NCBI RefSeq assembly: GCF_964063345.1
Contig: NZ_OZ061318.1
Span: 3,968,001 to 4,032,000 of the forward strand
Direction of reading: 5' to 3'
From: Pseudomonas lini
GTDB lineage: Bacteria; Pseudomonadota; Gammaproteobacteria; Pseudomonadales; Pseudomonadaceae
DNA length: 64,000 nt
The notes beneath the pieces were generated by a model that had not been told where the DNA came from, made no database searches, and was given only the letters and a program-made list of their open reading frames with translations. Shown in pieces: positions 18,125 to 29,005 of the stretch (the stretch's first letter is position 1; each line of letters starts with the position of its first letter). The translations under genes were made by a program, and so were the position numbers.

Positions 18125-18873
18125 TGAGCGACCGTCATTTCGATCAACTGGCGACTCGCTTCGCCGAAAAAATCTACGGTGGCGCCAAAGGTGCGATCCG
18201 GCTCGCGGTGCTGCAGGCCGACCTGGCCGAAACCCTGCCGGACCGCCCGTTGCGCGTACTGGACATCGGCGCTGGCCTGGGCCACATGTCGTTGTGGCTG
18301 GCCGAGCGCGGTCATCAGGTGACCCTCGCCGAGCCCGCCGAACCGATGCTTGAAGGTGCCCGCCAGCGTTTCGCCGAAGCGGGGCAGACGGCGACGTTCA
18401 TTCAGGCACCGTGGCAGGATTTGCTCGGTCAGCTCACCGAACCCTACGACCTGGTGCTGTGCCACGCCGTGCTGGAATGGCTGGCCGAACCCCATGCGAT
18501 TTTGCCGGTGCTGCATCAGCTGACGAAGCCGGACGGCTGGTTGTCCCTGGCGTTCTACAACCGCGACGCGTTGATCTACCGCAACCTGCTCAAGGGCCAT
18601 TTCCGCAAGATGCGCAAGAACGACATGGCCGGCGAGAAGCAGAGCCTGACTCCGCAGCAACCGCTGGATCCTCGGGAACTGGCGGCGCAACTTGAGAGCA
18701 TGTGGCAGGTCGAAACCCAGAGTGGGGTGCGGGTTTTTTACGACTACATGCCGGTGGAATTCCAGGCCCGCGTCGAACTGCCGGACTTGCTCGAAATGGA
18801 ACTGGCTCACCGCCGTCACCCAAGCTTCGCCGGGCTTGGGCGCTACCTGCACTGGATCTGTCGGCCGATCTGA
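18124..18873 (+). CDS. cmoM: tRNA 5-carboxymethoxyuridine methyltransferase
   Basis: SAM-dependent enzyme that methylates cmo5U34 to mcmo5U34 in certain tRNAs. The 249 residues align well by eye with E. coli CmoM (SmtA). They show an N-terminal DRHFDQLATRFAEKIYGGAKG, SAM motif I LDIGAGLGHMSLWLAERGH, LCHAVLEWLAEPH, LSLAFYNRDALI and the C-terminal GVRVFYDYMP. It is coupled to the upstream MazG-like gene. Confidence 0.93.
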   Translation: MSDRHFDQLATRFAEKIYGGAKGAIRLAVLQADLAETLPDRPLRVLDIGAGLGHMSLWLAERGHQVTLAEPAEPMLEGARQRFAEAGQTATFIQAPWQDLLGQLTEPYDLVLCHAVLEWLAEPHAILPVLHQLTKPDGWLSLAFYNRDALIYRNLLKGHFRKMRKNDMAGEKQSLTPQQPLDPRELAAQLESMWQVETQSGVRVFYDYMPVEFQARVELPDLLEMELAHRRHPSFAGLGRYLHWICRPI

Positions 18874-18885
18874 CCGGAGCGCGAA

Positions 18886-19503
18886 ATGAAAAGTCGTTCA
18901 GGGTTACTGGTGATCTGTCTCGGGTTGGCGGCCTGTCAGGGCAGCAACCCTTATGTCGCGACGTCCAATCCGCTGCCACCGGCACCGCCCCAGGCCGCCA
19001 CCACCTTCGACCGCAGCGCCTACCCGGCGCCGCCACGGGATTACGGGCGCTATCGCAGTTGGGCCTGGCTCAACGGGCGCCTGCCAGCGGGCACGGCCTG
19101 GGCCGACTCGGCGCAGGTGGCCGAAGCGGTCAGCAATGCCCTCGATCAACGCGGCTTGCGCCCGTTGCACGACAACCGCCCTGCGGACCTGTTGGTCAGC
19201 GCCGACCTGCATCTGGAAACCCGCTTGCGTCAGGTGCAGGACGACTATGGTTACGGCGGGGGTTATTACGGCGGCGGTTACAACCGCTACGGCAGCGGTT
19301 ACGGCATGTACAACACGGTGCCGGTCATCCGTACTTATCAGGTACAAGTGGTGGTGGTGCGAGTCGATCTGTTCGACGCGAGCACCGGCCAGCCGGTATG
19401 GAGTGCCAGTGCCGAAACCGGCAATCAGGGCAGCCAGAGCGAGCGTGCCGATGCCATTCGCGAAGCTGTCGAAAAGGCCATGTCGGCGTATCCTCCTAAT
19501 TAG
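18886..19503 (+). CDS. DUF4136-type lipoprotein (first of two)
   Basis: 205 residues with a lipoprotein signal peptide ending LAAC, then a proline-rich segment and the DUF4136 pattern: YRSWAWL near the start, QRGLRP, and [18 protein letters not shown] late. A Gly/Tyr-rich insertion ([12 protein letters not shown]) lies at about 122-145. Probably membrane-anchored facing the periplasm; function unknown. It follows cmoM by 12 nt and is followed by a paralogue. Confidence 0.85.
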   Translation: MKSRSGLLVICLGLAACQGSNPYVATSNPLPPAPPQAATTFDRSAYPAPPRDYGRYRSWAWLNGRLPAGTAWADSAQVAEAVSNALDQRGLRPLHDNRPADLLVSADLHLETRLRQVQDDYGYGGGYYGGGYNRYGSGYGMYNTVPVIRTYQVQVVVVRVDLFDASTGQPVWSASAETGNQGSQSERADAIREAVEKAMSAYPPN

Positions 19504-19556
19504 CTTCCCGTCCAGGAAGCATCCCGCAGGTGCATGTCCTCTATCGGAGAAAAATC

Positions 19557-20114
19557 ATGTTCCGCCGTCTCGTTTTACTGGCCATGGCCGCGCTGCTCAC
19601 TGCTTGCGCCGGCAACCAGGTCAATCATGACTTCGATGCCAGCCGCGACTTTGCCGCTTATCGTAGCTGGAGCTGGAAAGAACCCGCTGTGCAGTACCGT
19701 CCCGATGATCCACGGATCAAGAGTGACCTGACCGAACAACGCATCCGTCAGTCCGTTGCCGATCAGCTGGATCAGCGCGGTTTGCGTCCAGCCGCCGCCG
19801 GTGCCAGCTCGGACCTGAAGGTGCAGGCCTACCTGATCGTCGAAGATCGCCAGCAACAGGTGAGCACTAACTATGGCGGCGGTTATGGTGGCCCATGGTA
19901 CGGCTACTGGGGCGGGCCGATGTACACCGAAACCCGCAACATCAGCTACAAGGTGGCGACCATCCAGGTCGACCTGCTCGATGGCAAGGACGGCAAACTG
20001 GTATGGCGCGGCAGCGACGAGCAAACGCTCAGCCGCACACCGAACCCGCAGGACCGTAGCAATAAAATCCACGAGACGGTCGGGCGGATATTGGCTAACT
20101 ATCCACCGCGCTAA
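19557..20114 (+). CDS. DUF4136-type lipoprotein (second of two)
   Basis: A 185-residue paralogue of the preceding gene, with lipobox LLTAC, YRSWSWKEPAVQYRPDDPRI, QRGLRP, a Gly/Tyr stretch (YGGGYGGPWYGYWGG) and VDLLDGKDGKLVWRG. The start at 19557 follows cggagaaaaatc; the in-frame ATG at 19530 lacks a site. The two lipoproteins are separated by 53 nt and probably form one transcript. Confidence 0.87.
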   Translation: MFRRLVLLAMAALLTACAGNQVNHDFDASRDFAAYRSWSWKEPAVQYRPDDPRIKSDLTEQRIRQSVADQLDQRGLRPAAAGASSDLKVQAYLIVEDRQQQVSTNYGGGYGGPWYGYWGGPMYTETRNISYKVATIQVDLLDGKDGKLVWRGSDEQTLSRTPNPQDRSNKIHETVGRILANYPPR

Positions 20115-20439
20115 ACCCTGAGCGATCCAACACCACAGATCCATTGTGGGAGCGGGCCTGTGGCGAGCGAGCTTGCTCGCGCTGGGCTGCGCAGCGGCCC
20201 CAAAAATCTGACAAACATTGCCGATTTTTGTGAGTGCTACGCACTCAAGCGGGAGCAAGCTCCCTCGCCACAGGTTTCTCTGATTCAAGACTCTCTTTTG
20301 TGAACAGCATTGCCCATTCCCACATTGAGTTTTTATCGTCTGGGATGGCGCGTTGCCAGCAATCTGGCGAACCCTTGTCTACACTGCTTCTCACCAAATG
20401 GAGGTAACCCTCGCCAGTGCGCCGGCAAAGGAGTGCGCC
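20115..20439. other. Intergenic region: nested inverted repeat (20145-20274) and probable tadG promoter
   Basis: The left part holds the repeat tgtggcgagcgagcttgctc facing gagcaagctccctcgccaca. The right part is unique sequence leading to tadG. It contains a candidate -10, tacact in ccttgtctacactgc, and the ribosome site aaaggagtgcgcc. No gene was seen. Confidence 0.6.
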
Positions 20440-22422
20440 ATGTCTCCCTGCTTGCAGTTTCGTAGCCCGGCCCGGCAACGGGGAGCGATCGGATTGATGG
20501 CGGTGCTGGCCTTGGGCATGGCTTTGGTGTTTCTGCTGCTCGTGGTCGACAGTGGCCGCCTGTACTTGGAAAAGCGCAGTTTGCAGCGGGTGGCGGATAT
20601 GGCCGCGCTGGAGGCTGCCACGCGCAACGGTGATTGCGCCGTGGGAGCCACCGCTACCGCCTATGCCACCTCTAGCGCAAACCGCAACAACTTCACCCTT
20701 CCTGATCCCACGCGCAGTCTGGCGGTAGCCTGTGGCACCTTGGCTCTGGATGCCAACAATCTTCGGGTTTTTACGGTTAATGCGAGCAGCAGCGAAGCCA
20801 TTCGGGTGATCGTCAGCCATTCGATCCCGCAGAGTTTTGCCGGCGGCATCGGCGCCCTGTTCGGCGGAGCTCCAGCCGAGGCGACCCTCAACCTGACCGC
20901 TACCGCCGTCGCAGCGTTGCCACCTCCACTGGCATCGCTGACCATTCGTACGACGGTGCTGACGATCGATACCAGCAAGTCGACCACCCTCAATGCACTA
21001 TTCGGCGGTTTGCTGGGCGGCAATCTGAATCTCTCCGTGGCGGGCTGGCAGGGGTTGATGAACACCAACATCAGCCTGCTCGGTTACCTCGATCGATTGA
21101 AGGTCGACCTCGGCCTCAACGCCGCCGGGTATGACCAGGTATTGGGCACTTCGGTGGCCGTCAGTCAGCTGATCCAGACAGCCGTCAATGTGCTGGACCC
21201 CGGCGGCACCCTCGGCGCGACGGCGACCATCGTCGGTCTGCAAGCACTCAAGGTTGCCGCTGGTTCAACGACTGTGGTGCTGGGCAACATGCTGCACGTC
21301 GAGAACGGCAGCAATATGTCGGCGTTGGCGACGAACGTGAGCGTGTTCAACTTGATTGAAGGCATCGTGCAACTGGCCAACAAGAAAAACGGACTGGTGG
21401 CAACGCTGCCGATAAATCTGGCGGGGCTGGCGCAAATCACGGCCCGGGTGCAGGTGCTGGAGCCGCCGCAACTCTCGGCAATCGGCAACCCGAAAAACGC
21501 GGTGCTGGATCCACTGGGCCCCAATCGGATCTACGTGAGAACCGCGCAGGTTCGCACATTGTTGTCGATCGACTTGCCGGCACTCGACGCCATCGTGGCG
21601 CTGTTCAATGCGGTAACCGATCTGGCAGGACCGCTGACCAACACCCTCAATGCCTTGCTCAATCTCAACCTGGTGGCGGTGCTCAACTCACTGACCTGTG
21701 CCTTGGGCGTGCCCTGCCAGACACCCGATATCAAGCTGTTGCCAGGGCCGATACGGCTCGACGTGGCGCTGGAGGTCGCCAGCGCCAGCAGCTACGTCAC
21801 GGCCTATAGCTGCGTCAGTAACACCAACAAAACCCTGACCACCAGCACCAGTACATCGCTGGTGAACCTGAAAATCGGCCGGATCGATGCGGCCAGCATG
21901 TTCGGCAGCAACACCACGCCGCCGGCGGTCACGGTGCAGCCGTTGAAGGTGATCGATATCGGGATCAAAACCTGTCGCAGGCTTCTCTTTCTGCCCATCA
22001 CCTGCGATCCGCGTGTGCCCGGCGTCGGTGGCGGCATCGATATCGTTGCCGACACCAGCGTGGCGGCGAACGCCAACATTTCCCACGTCTACTCCGCACC
22101 GCCTGCCACCAGCCTGCCGGAAATCAATCAGCCACCGTTCTACTACTCGTTCACCACCAGCAGTATCGTCAGCAGTCTGCTCAACACCCCGCTTAATATT
22201 CACGTGGATATGTATGGCCCGTCGGGCAGTCTTGTCAGTGGTCTGGGGACGATCCTGAACAGCGTGACCACTTTGCTGGTCAGCGCGGTCAACAGCGTGC
22301 TCAGCCCGTTGCTCGACAGCTTGATCAACACCTTGCTGTTAAGCCTCGGGATCGATTTGAACAAGGTCGACGTCGGTGCCAACCTCAGCTGTCACTCGGG
22401 GCGCGCGACGCTGGTGATCTGA
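20440..22422 (+). CDS. tadG: Tad pilus assembly protein TadG-like
   Basis: 660 residues from ATG 20440 (aaaggag upstream). The N-terminus has the pseudopilin-like TadG helix QRGAIGLMAVLALGMALVFL followed by DSGRLYLEKRSLQRVADMAA, diagnostic of the Tad/TadG N-terminal domain. The rest is a large Ala/Leu/Val/Thr-rich extracytoplasmic region with a few late cysteines. It belongs to the Flp/Tad locus but sits outside pprA, not next to pprB as in P. aeruginosa. Its 3' end overlaps the convergent pprA by 31 nt. Confidence 0.87.
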   Translation: MSPCLQFRSPARQRGAIGLMAVLALGMALVFLLLVVDSGRLYLEKRSLQRVADMAALEAATRNGDCAVGATATAYATSSANRNNFTLPDPTRSLAVACGTLALDANNLRVFTVNASSSEAIRVIVSHSIPQSFAGGIGALFGGAPAEATLNLTATAVAALPPPLASLTIRTTVLTIDTSKSTTLNALFGGLLGGNLNLSVAGWQGLMNTNISLLGYLDRLKVDLGLNAAGYDQVLGTSVAVSQLIQTAVNVLDPGGTLGATATIVGLQALKVAAGSTTVVLGNMLHVENGSNMSALATNVSVFNLIEGIVQLANKKNGLVATLPINLAGLAQITARVQVLEPPQLSAIGNPKNAVLDPLGPNRIYVRTAQVRTLLSIDLPALDAIVALFNAVTDLAGPLTNTLNALLNLNLVAVLNSLTCALGVPCQTPDIKLLPGPIRLDVALEVASASSYVTAYSCVSNTNKTLTTSTSTSLVNLKIGRIDAASMFGSNTTPPAVTVQPLKVIDIGIKTCRRLLFLPITCDPRVPGVGGGIDIVADTSVAANANISHVYSAPPATSLPEINQPPFYYSFTTSSIVSSLLNTPLNIHVDMYGPSGSLVSGLGTILNSVTTLLVSAVNSVLSPLLDSLINTLLLSLGIDLNKVDVGANLSCHSGRATLVI

Positions 22423-25160
22423 TCGTCCGTGACAATCGGCAACTCGATACAAAACCGCGCGCCTTCGGTCGAGTTTCTTACACTCAACTTACCGCCCATG
22501 TTTTCGACGATGCCGTAACTCACCGACAACCCGAGCCCGGTGCCGACGCCCACCGGTTTGGTGGTGAAGAAAGGTTCGAAAATCCGCTCCAGCAGCCGTG
22601 GATCGATGCCGCCGCCGTTGTCCTCGACCCACAGTCGCACCGAGTATTCATCACGTTCGGCGTACACCGAAATCCACGGTTTGAACTCCCGGTCGGCTTC
22701 GCGTTTGCTCAGCAGCGCATCTCGCGCATTGACCATCAGATTGATCAGCACCTGTTCCAGCTGATCGACGTAACCGCGCACTTGCACTTCGAATCCGGTC
22801 TCGCTGACCCGCAGCTCGACCCCTTTGCCGCGCATGCCTTCGGACAGCAGTGACAGCGTGCCCTCGATGGCTTGAGCCGGATTGAACGGGTGCTGCTCGA
22901 TCTCCGAACGCCGACCGAACACCCGCATGTGATCCACCACCCGCGCCGCGCGCTGGACTTGCGCGTCGATGCGGTTGAGTTTGTCTGTCAGGTAATCGAT
23001 TTGCGCATCGCCATTGCTCAGGCGTTTGAGCACATTGACGATGGCCATGCGCATCACGTTCAGCGGCTGATTGATTTCATGGGCCAGCCCGGTGGCCATT
23101 TCGCCGAGGGTGGCCATTTTCGCGCTTTGGGTGAGCTGTTGCTGGGCACGCCGGACTTCGGTGTTGTCACGGCCCACGGCCTGAATCTCCAGCAAACGAC
23201 CCTGCACGTCGAACACCCCGCGATCCGACCAGACCCACCACGCATGTTCCCGTCCCGGCAGTTGCAGGTTGATTTCCGCGGTGCTGACCGGGAACTCCGG
23301 GCTCAGTCGACTGAGCCGCTGGATGAACGCTTCACGCTGTTCCGGCGACATCCAGCTGCCCAGGTTGACCCCCGGCAATTGCTCGGGCTGGCATTCCAGA
23401 TAGGTCGCCAGCGGGCGGTTGCCGAAGGTCAGCGTCAGGTCTGGAAGGTAGCGACAAATCATCGCCGGGGAATCTTCCACCAGGATCCGATAGCGCTCTT
23501 CACTCTGTTTTACTTTCTCGGCGGCCAGGGTCGCCTCGGTGACATCCAGCCACAGCCCCACGGCTTCCACTGGCAGCCCGAGATCGTCGCGCAGCAGTTT
23601 GGCTTCGTCGAGCAGCCAGTGGTAATCGCCGCGACTGTCGCGCAGCCGATAACGGGCACGCACTGAACCTTCGCGCAGCAGTTGCCGGGTGCGCTCGAAA
23701 TAGCCGTCACGGTCCTCGGGGTGCACCCGTTCCACCAGCGCGCCGGCGGCGCAATCGGCGAGCGACCAACCGAGCAGCGGCAACAGGCTGTCGCTGAAAA
23801 ATGTCGGTTGCAGCGCACCTTCGACATAGCGCTGCACGTAGATCACCGCCGGTGAACTGGCGATCAGGTTGTCCAGGCGGGCATGGGCGGCAGCGGCGTT
23901 TTGCTCTTGATTTTTGATGTCACTGATGTCGAGCATGAAACCCACCAGCCGCCGGTTTCTGCCGATACCCAGTGCTTGCCCTTGCAGTCGATACCAGGTC
24001 GGCGTTTGCGCTGCGTCGGGGCGATGCAGACGTACGCACAGCAGCAACGGCGCGCCTTCGTCCTGCAAGGTTTGCAGGCGAATCGTCAGCTCTTCACGGT
24101 CGGCGGGGTGGATCTGTTCGAGCCAGTCGTGCAGCGGCAAACGAGTGCTCGCAAGGTTCAGCATGCTTGCCAGCGACGGCGCCAATTGCACCTCGGCATC
24201 GTCGCTGAAAACCTCCCACCAGCCGGTGCCGAGCAAGGCTTGCAGAGACTCCAGCCGCTCCAGTTGCAGATGGTGCTGATGCTCGCGCAATCGCTCAAGC
24301 AACGGCCCGGCCATGGCAGCGGTGAGTTGCAACCAGTCGCGCTCGCTCAGGTCGGGGGCGCGTTCTTGCACCGGGTAGAAACCACAGAGCAACCAGGCCA
24401 CCACGCCCTGGGCGTTGTGATAGGGCACCGCGAACCCTTCGGCATTGCCGAAGATGCCTTGCAGGCGTGGGTGTTCGCTGGGGGGCAGTTGCTGGGGGGC
24501 GGAGCCATTCAAACTGTCGAGACCGGTGCCCAGGCGTTGATCGATTTCCCACAACCCGGGGGCATCGAAGGCTGCGTAATGCTGGTGGATCAGCCAACCC
24601 TCGGCCTGTTCGTCGAGCAAGGCCATGGCGATGCACGGGATCTGAAAACGCTGGGCCAGGCCTTGCAGTTGCTCCGCCAGCACCTCGGGCAAGCGCGTCA
24701 GGCTGCACAGGCGCAACTGTTCGCTGATCTGCGCCGCGAGTAGTTGGCACTGTTCACGGCTGCGCGCTTGTCGACGTTCGAGCAGCAGGTCGCCGATGTC
24801 GATCAACTGCAACAGCCAGTTTTCGCCCAAGGGTTGTACCCAGCCACGCAGATGCAGCGGTTGTTCGCCGAGGCTGAAAAAATCCAGGTCCAGACTCTGT
24901 CCCTGCCACTCGGCAGGCGCACCTTCGACCGATAGGCCGCTATGGGGCATGAGGTAATCGAGCAGATGCGGTGTCTGTGCGCCGGGCATTTGTTGCGCCA
25001 GCAGATGCCGCAGTGGGCCGCTCAGTTGAATCACTCGGCCCTCGTCATTCAGATGCAGCTGCAAACCGACACGTTGCACGCTCGGCGTGTCTGCACTGTT
25101 CGAGGGCTGTGGCGGTTGGCGATTGAGCAGGCGCCCGAAGAGCTTGTCCCCGGAACTCAA
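22392..25160 (-). CDS. pprA: PAS-domain sensor histidine kinase PprA
   Basis: 922 residues, no clear membrane helices. An N-terminal sensory part with GAF/PAS-like repeats (about 20-650; VEDSPAMICRYLPDL belongs to a PAS) is followed by HisKA with GLAHEINQPLNVMRM, the phosphorylated His near residue 690. The HATPase domain has NARDAL, VEDNGGGID and GTGLGLSVSYGIV. In P. aeruginosa PprA phosphorylates PprB, which drives Flp pili, adhesins and permeability genes. The order pprA, tadF, fppA, pprB is identical here. It overlaps tadF by 4 nt (ATGA). Confidence 0.9.
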   Translation of the reverse strand: MSSGDKLFGRLLNRQPPQPSNSADTPSVQRVGLQLHLNDEGRVIQLSGPLRHLLAQQMPGAQTPHLLDYLMPHSGLSVEGAPAEWQGQSLDLDFFSLGEQPLHLRGWVQPLGENWLLQLIDIGDLLLERRQARSREQCQLLAAQISEQLRLCSLTRLPEVLAEQLQGLAQRFQIPCIAMALLDEQAEGWLIHQHYAAFDAPGLWEIDQRLGTGLDSLNGSAPQQLPPSEHPRLQGIFGNAEGFAVPYHNAQGVVAWLLCGFYPVQERAPDLSERDWLQLTAAMAGPLLERLREHQHHLQLERLESLQALLGTGWWEVFSDDAEVQLAPSLASMLNLASTRLPLHDWLEQIHPADREELTIRLQTLQDEGAPLLLCVRLHRPDAAQTPTWYRLQGQALGIGRNRRLVGFMLDISDIKNQEQNAAAAHARLDNLIASSPAVIYVQRYVEGALQPTFFSDSLLPLLGWSLADCAAGALVERVHPEDRDGYFERTRQLLREGSVRARYRLRDSRGDYHWLLDEAKLLRDDLGLPVEAVGLWLDVTEATLAAEKVKQSEERYRILVEDSPAMICRYLPDLTLTFGNRPLATYLECQPEQLPGVNLGSWMSPEQREAFIQRLSRLSPEFPVSTAEINLQLPGREHAWWVWSDRGVFDVQGRLLEIQAVGRDNTEVRRAQQQLTQSAKMATLGEMATGLAHEINQPLNVMRMAIVNVLKRLSNGDAQIDYLTDKLNRIDAQVQRAARVVDHMRVFGRRSEIEQHPFNPAQAIEGTLSLLSEGMRGKGVELRVSETGFEVQVRGYVDQLEQVLINLMVNARDALLSKREADREFKPWISVYAERDEYSVRLWVEDNGGGIDPRLLERIFEPFFTTKPVGVGTGLGLSVSYGIVENMGGKLSVRNSTEGARFCIELPIVTDDQITSVARPE

Positions 25161-25621
25161 AATTGCAGGCTCGATCGGGCGGTAAGGGTCGCCGGCAGAT
25201 TGGGCACCGAGCCGATCCCCGGCAGCACCAGGAACGGCAGGACTTGATTCAGTTTACTGGTGGGGTAGTTGATGGTGACCGTCAGCACGCCATTGATATA
25301 GGTGGCGCTGGCATCGGTGGCCACATTGAAGTTCAGCGCGGCGGGAATCCAGGCCAGTTGCCGGGTCAGTTCGGTGGTCGCTATGTTTCTGACGGCGGTG
25401 TCGTAATTGGCAGTGCTCGGGTCCAGCGCCACACTGCGGCGCACCGCTTCGGCTGTCGACTGATTGAACGATTGCATCAGCAACAGCGGCAGGCTGTAAC
25501 TGACCAGCCCATAAAACACGGCGAAAAAGATGATGAACACCAAAGCGAATTCAATCGCCACGGTACCTTTTTGTTTGCGGGGGAGGCCTGTTTTCATGAG
25601 TGCGTCTACCCTGACCATCAC
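25157..25621 (-). CDS. tadF: TadE/TadF-like minor pseudopilin
   Basis: 154 residues with a basic N-terminus, then the class III pseudopilin segment KQKGTVAIEFALVFIIFFAV, a hydrophobic helix (about 22-46) and a small extracytoplasmic domain. It matches the PA4294 position between pprA and fppA. The start is uncertain: GTG 25621 (ORF limit) or ATG 25597 (MKTGLPRKQ), neither with a strong ribosome site. It is probably processed by FppA and presumably needed for Flp pilus assembly. Confidence 0.82.
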   Translation of the reverse strand: MMVRVDALMKTGLPRKQKGTVAIEFALVFIIFFAVFYGLVSYSLPLLLMQSFNQSTAEAVRRSVALDPSTANYDTAVRNIATTELTRQLAWIPAALNFNVATDASATYINGVLTVTINYPTSKLNQVLPFLVLPGIGSVPNLPATLTARSSLQF

Positions 25622-25672
25622 GACGTAGTATCAGCATAGAATCATTCAGCCAAAACGGACGTTTTTTACCGG

Positions 25673-26143
25673 ATGCAGAACCTTGTCCTACTTATCTGGC
25701 TGACGCTTTGCGCAGCACAGGATGTCCGAGAGCGGCACATCGCCAATACCCTGACCCTTGGCGTAGGTGTATTGGCGCTGACGTATCTGTTGTGGACAGG
25801 CACCACATGGTTGGGGGCCGAGGCGGTGCAGGGCGGCTGGGCTTTGTTGTTGGCACTGGCCTTCACTTTGCCCGGTTATGCATTGAGACGTCTGGGGGCG
25901 GGCGACGTGAAACTGATGGCGACGCTGGGCCTTGCGACGGACGGTATGCACCTGCTCGGCGGCTTCATCGGCGCCGGATTGACTAGTGCGTTCTGGCTGC
26001 TGCTGGCGCCAAGACTCTGGCTGTATATGGGGCAGGGGCTTAGAGATCGTCTTCGTTACCTAGGACCAGGAACGTCAAAAAAACAGCCCTTTGCGCCGTT
26101 CGTGTTGGTGGGCATGTTGCTCACTCTGGTCTGGATGCATTAG
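25673..26143 (+). CDS. fppA: Flp prepilin peptidase (A24 aspartic protease)
   Basis: Polytopic inner-membrane enzyme of 156 residues that cleaves the Flp prepilin leader. It carries the two catalytic aspartates of A24 peptidases: QDVRERHI near residue 17 and GAGDVKL (GxGD) near residue 78. The short size and absence of the N-methylation domain fit FppA/CpaA. It is divergent from tadF and followed by pprB. Confidence 0.92.
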   Translation: MQNLVLLIWLTLCAAQDVRERHIANTLTLGVGVLALTYLLWTGTTWLGAEAVQGGWALLLALAFTLPGYALRRLGAGDVKLMATLGLATDGMHLLGGFIGAGLTSAFWLLLAPRLWLYMGQGLRDRLRYLGPGTSKKQPFAPFVLVGMLLTLVWMH

Positions 26144-26255
26144 TCGCCGGGCGCCACTCGTTCTATGTACATAGTTGGAAAGTGCGTCTACTTTCAAAGC
26201 AGTTGTTGTACAGCTTTTGGAAGTGGTACAGGAACGGTCAAGTCTGGAGTGACAC

Positions 26256-27044
26256 GTGAACAAGCTTATCTCGGCAATAAAAGTCCTTGTGGTCGATGAC
26301 GAACCATTGATTGTCGAAGAACTGTGCGAGTTCATCGAGCGCAATGGTTATCGCTGTGTTCCTTGTCGGTCCGGCAAGCAGGCGATCGAGCGTTTCAATG
26401 AGTATGAGGATATCGGTCTGGTGCTCTGTGATTTGCAGATGCCTGACATGGATGGCATTCAGCTCGTCCAGGCGTTGCAACAGCTGTCCGGCAAGCACCG
26501 GGCGTTCGAGGCGATCATGCTCACCGGTCGCGCAGACAAGCAGGATGTGATCAAGGCCTTGCGCGCCGGGTTCGCTGACTACTATCAGAAACCGATTGAT
26601 CTGGATGAGTTGCTCGAAGGTTTGCGGCGTCAGGAAGTGGTGTTGCAGGAGCGGCAGAAAAACCTGCAGTTGGGGCATTTGAGTCAGAAGCTGCAGTACC
26701 TTTGTGAGTCGATCGACGAGTTGTATCAGGATCTGGACAAGGTTCGCCGGGGACCGTCCTCGGGGTCTTTGTCTGATTCGCCTGACGGTGCATTCGGTGA
26801 GATTGAGCGGGTGGAGATGCCGGCGGTTTTCAATCAGCTGTCGCCGCGGCAGTTGGAGGTGGCGCGGTTGGTGGGCAAGGGGCAGACCAATTATCAGATT
26901 GCCTGTGAGTTGGGGATTACCGAGAACACGGTGAAGCTTTATGTGTCGCAGGTGTTGCGGTTGACGCATATGCATAATCGCACGCAGGTGGCGTTGGCGT
27001 TGTCGCCTGGTAATGCTGGTGTGCGGCGGCTTACTGCGCACTAG
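26256..27044 (+). CDS. pprB: Response regulator PprB
   Basis: 262 residues: receiver domain (8-125) with acidic pocket VVDDE and phospho-acceptor Asp59 in LCDLQMPDMDG, a linker, then a LuxR/NarL-type helix-turn-helix (about 195-250, LSPRQLEVARLVGKGQTNYQ). Translation begins at GTG 26256 after ctggagtgacac. In P. aeruginosa PprB activates flp-tad and related adhesin genes. It is here next to its kinase gene pprA and fppA, as expected. Confidence 0.92.
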   Translation: MNKLISAIKVLVVDDEPLIVEELCEFIERNGYRCVPCRSGKQAIERFNEYEDIGLVLCDLQMPDMDGIQLVQALQQLSGKHRAFEAIMLTGRADKQDVIKALRAGFADYYQKPIDLDELLEGLRRQEVVLQERQKNLQLGHLSQKLQYLCESIDELYQDLDKVRRGPSSGSLSDSPDGAFGEIERVEMPAVFNQLSPRQLEVARLVGKGQTNYQIACELGITENTVKLYVSQVLRLTHMHNRTQVALALSPGNAGVRRLTAH

Positions 27045-27763
27045 GCGCATGTACCGATCAATATGTGTGTATATCCATTTCTGCGGTAACGGCGGCTTAT
27101 GGTTTCGCCCTTACGGCGAGGCACTTTTGGCAAACGCCCCAAAAGTACCCAAAAGGTCTCGCCCCAAGCGTACGGCCCCTCGCTAAGGCTCGGCGTTCCT
27201 TCGCTCCGGTATCCATCTGGGGGCATCGCCCTACGGTCTGCTTCGCTACGACCTACATGCGATGGGTTCGACTGCGTCGAACGGCGCTGCGCGCCAATCC
27301 CCAGATGAACACCTGCGCTCAGCCTCCCGAAGGGGCGGGTGGATCAAAATCAAAAGCCAGATCAAAAGCTGCAGGCGAGCTAACGCTCGGCCTGTTGAGT
27401 GGTGAAGGGCGGGCGTACGCCGCTTCACTGTGGGAGCGGGCTTGCCCGCGATGGCGGCCTGACAGTCGACTAATCTCTCGCAGATATGCGCACGGCTCAA
27501 TTTGTAGGAGCGAAGCTTGCCCTAATGCCTGTCAGTTAAGAGATAGAACAAGCGATGAGTAACCTGTGGCGAGGGAGCTTGCTCTCGCTGGGCCGCGAAG
27601 CGGCCCCAAAATGGGACTGCTTCGCAGTCCAACGGGAGCAAGCTCCCTCGCCACAGGTTCAGTATCACCCTTAACTGACTGGCATTAAGGCTTGCCCGCG
27701 AAGGCGGCCTCACAACCAACCAATCTCTCTCAGACATACGCCAACTTACTGTGGGAGCGAGCC
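27045..27763. repeat. Repeat-rich intergenic region left of the IS element
   Basis: No convincing gene. In order it holds: atatccatttctgcggtaac at 27071 (second copy at 36145); a longer dispersed element beginning ggtttcgcccttacggcgag (about 27100-27350) of the kind scattered through Pseudomonas genomes; a REP at 27428-27460; a partial REP near 27505; a nested palindrome at 27561-27659 with arms acctgtggcgagggagcttg; and a REP half at 27750-27763 cut by the IS. Confidence 0.75.
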
Positions 27764-27828
27764 TGATCTGGCCTAATAATTCCGGACACCTCTTAAGGGC
27801 GATATGATTTCGCCAATTTGGAGGTTCC

Positions 27829-28967
<1,139 letters not shown>

Positions 28968-29005
28968 ACACCGTAACTGGTGTCCGGGATTACTTGACCA
29001 GATCA

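Noticed and set aside
27065..27562. 165-codon frame after pprB
   Set aside because: Translates a dispersed intergenic repeat and REPs; such frames are frequent false calls in Pseudomonas.
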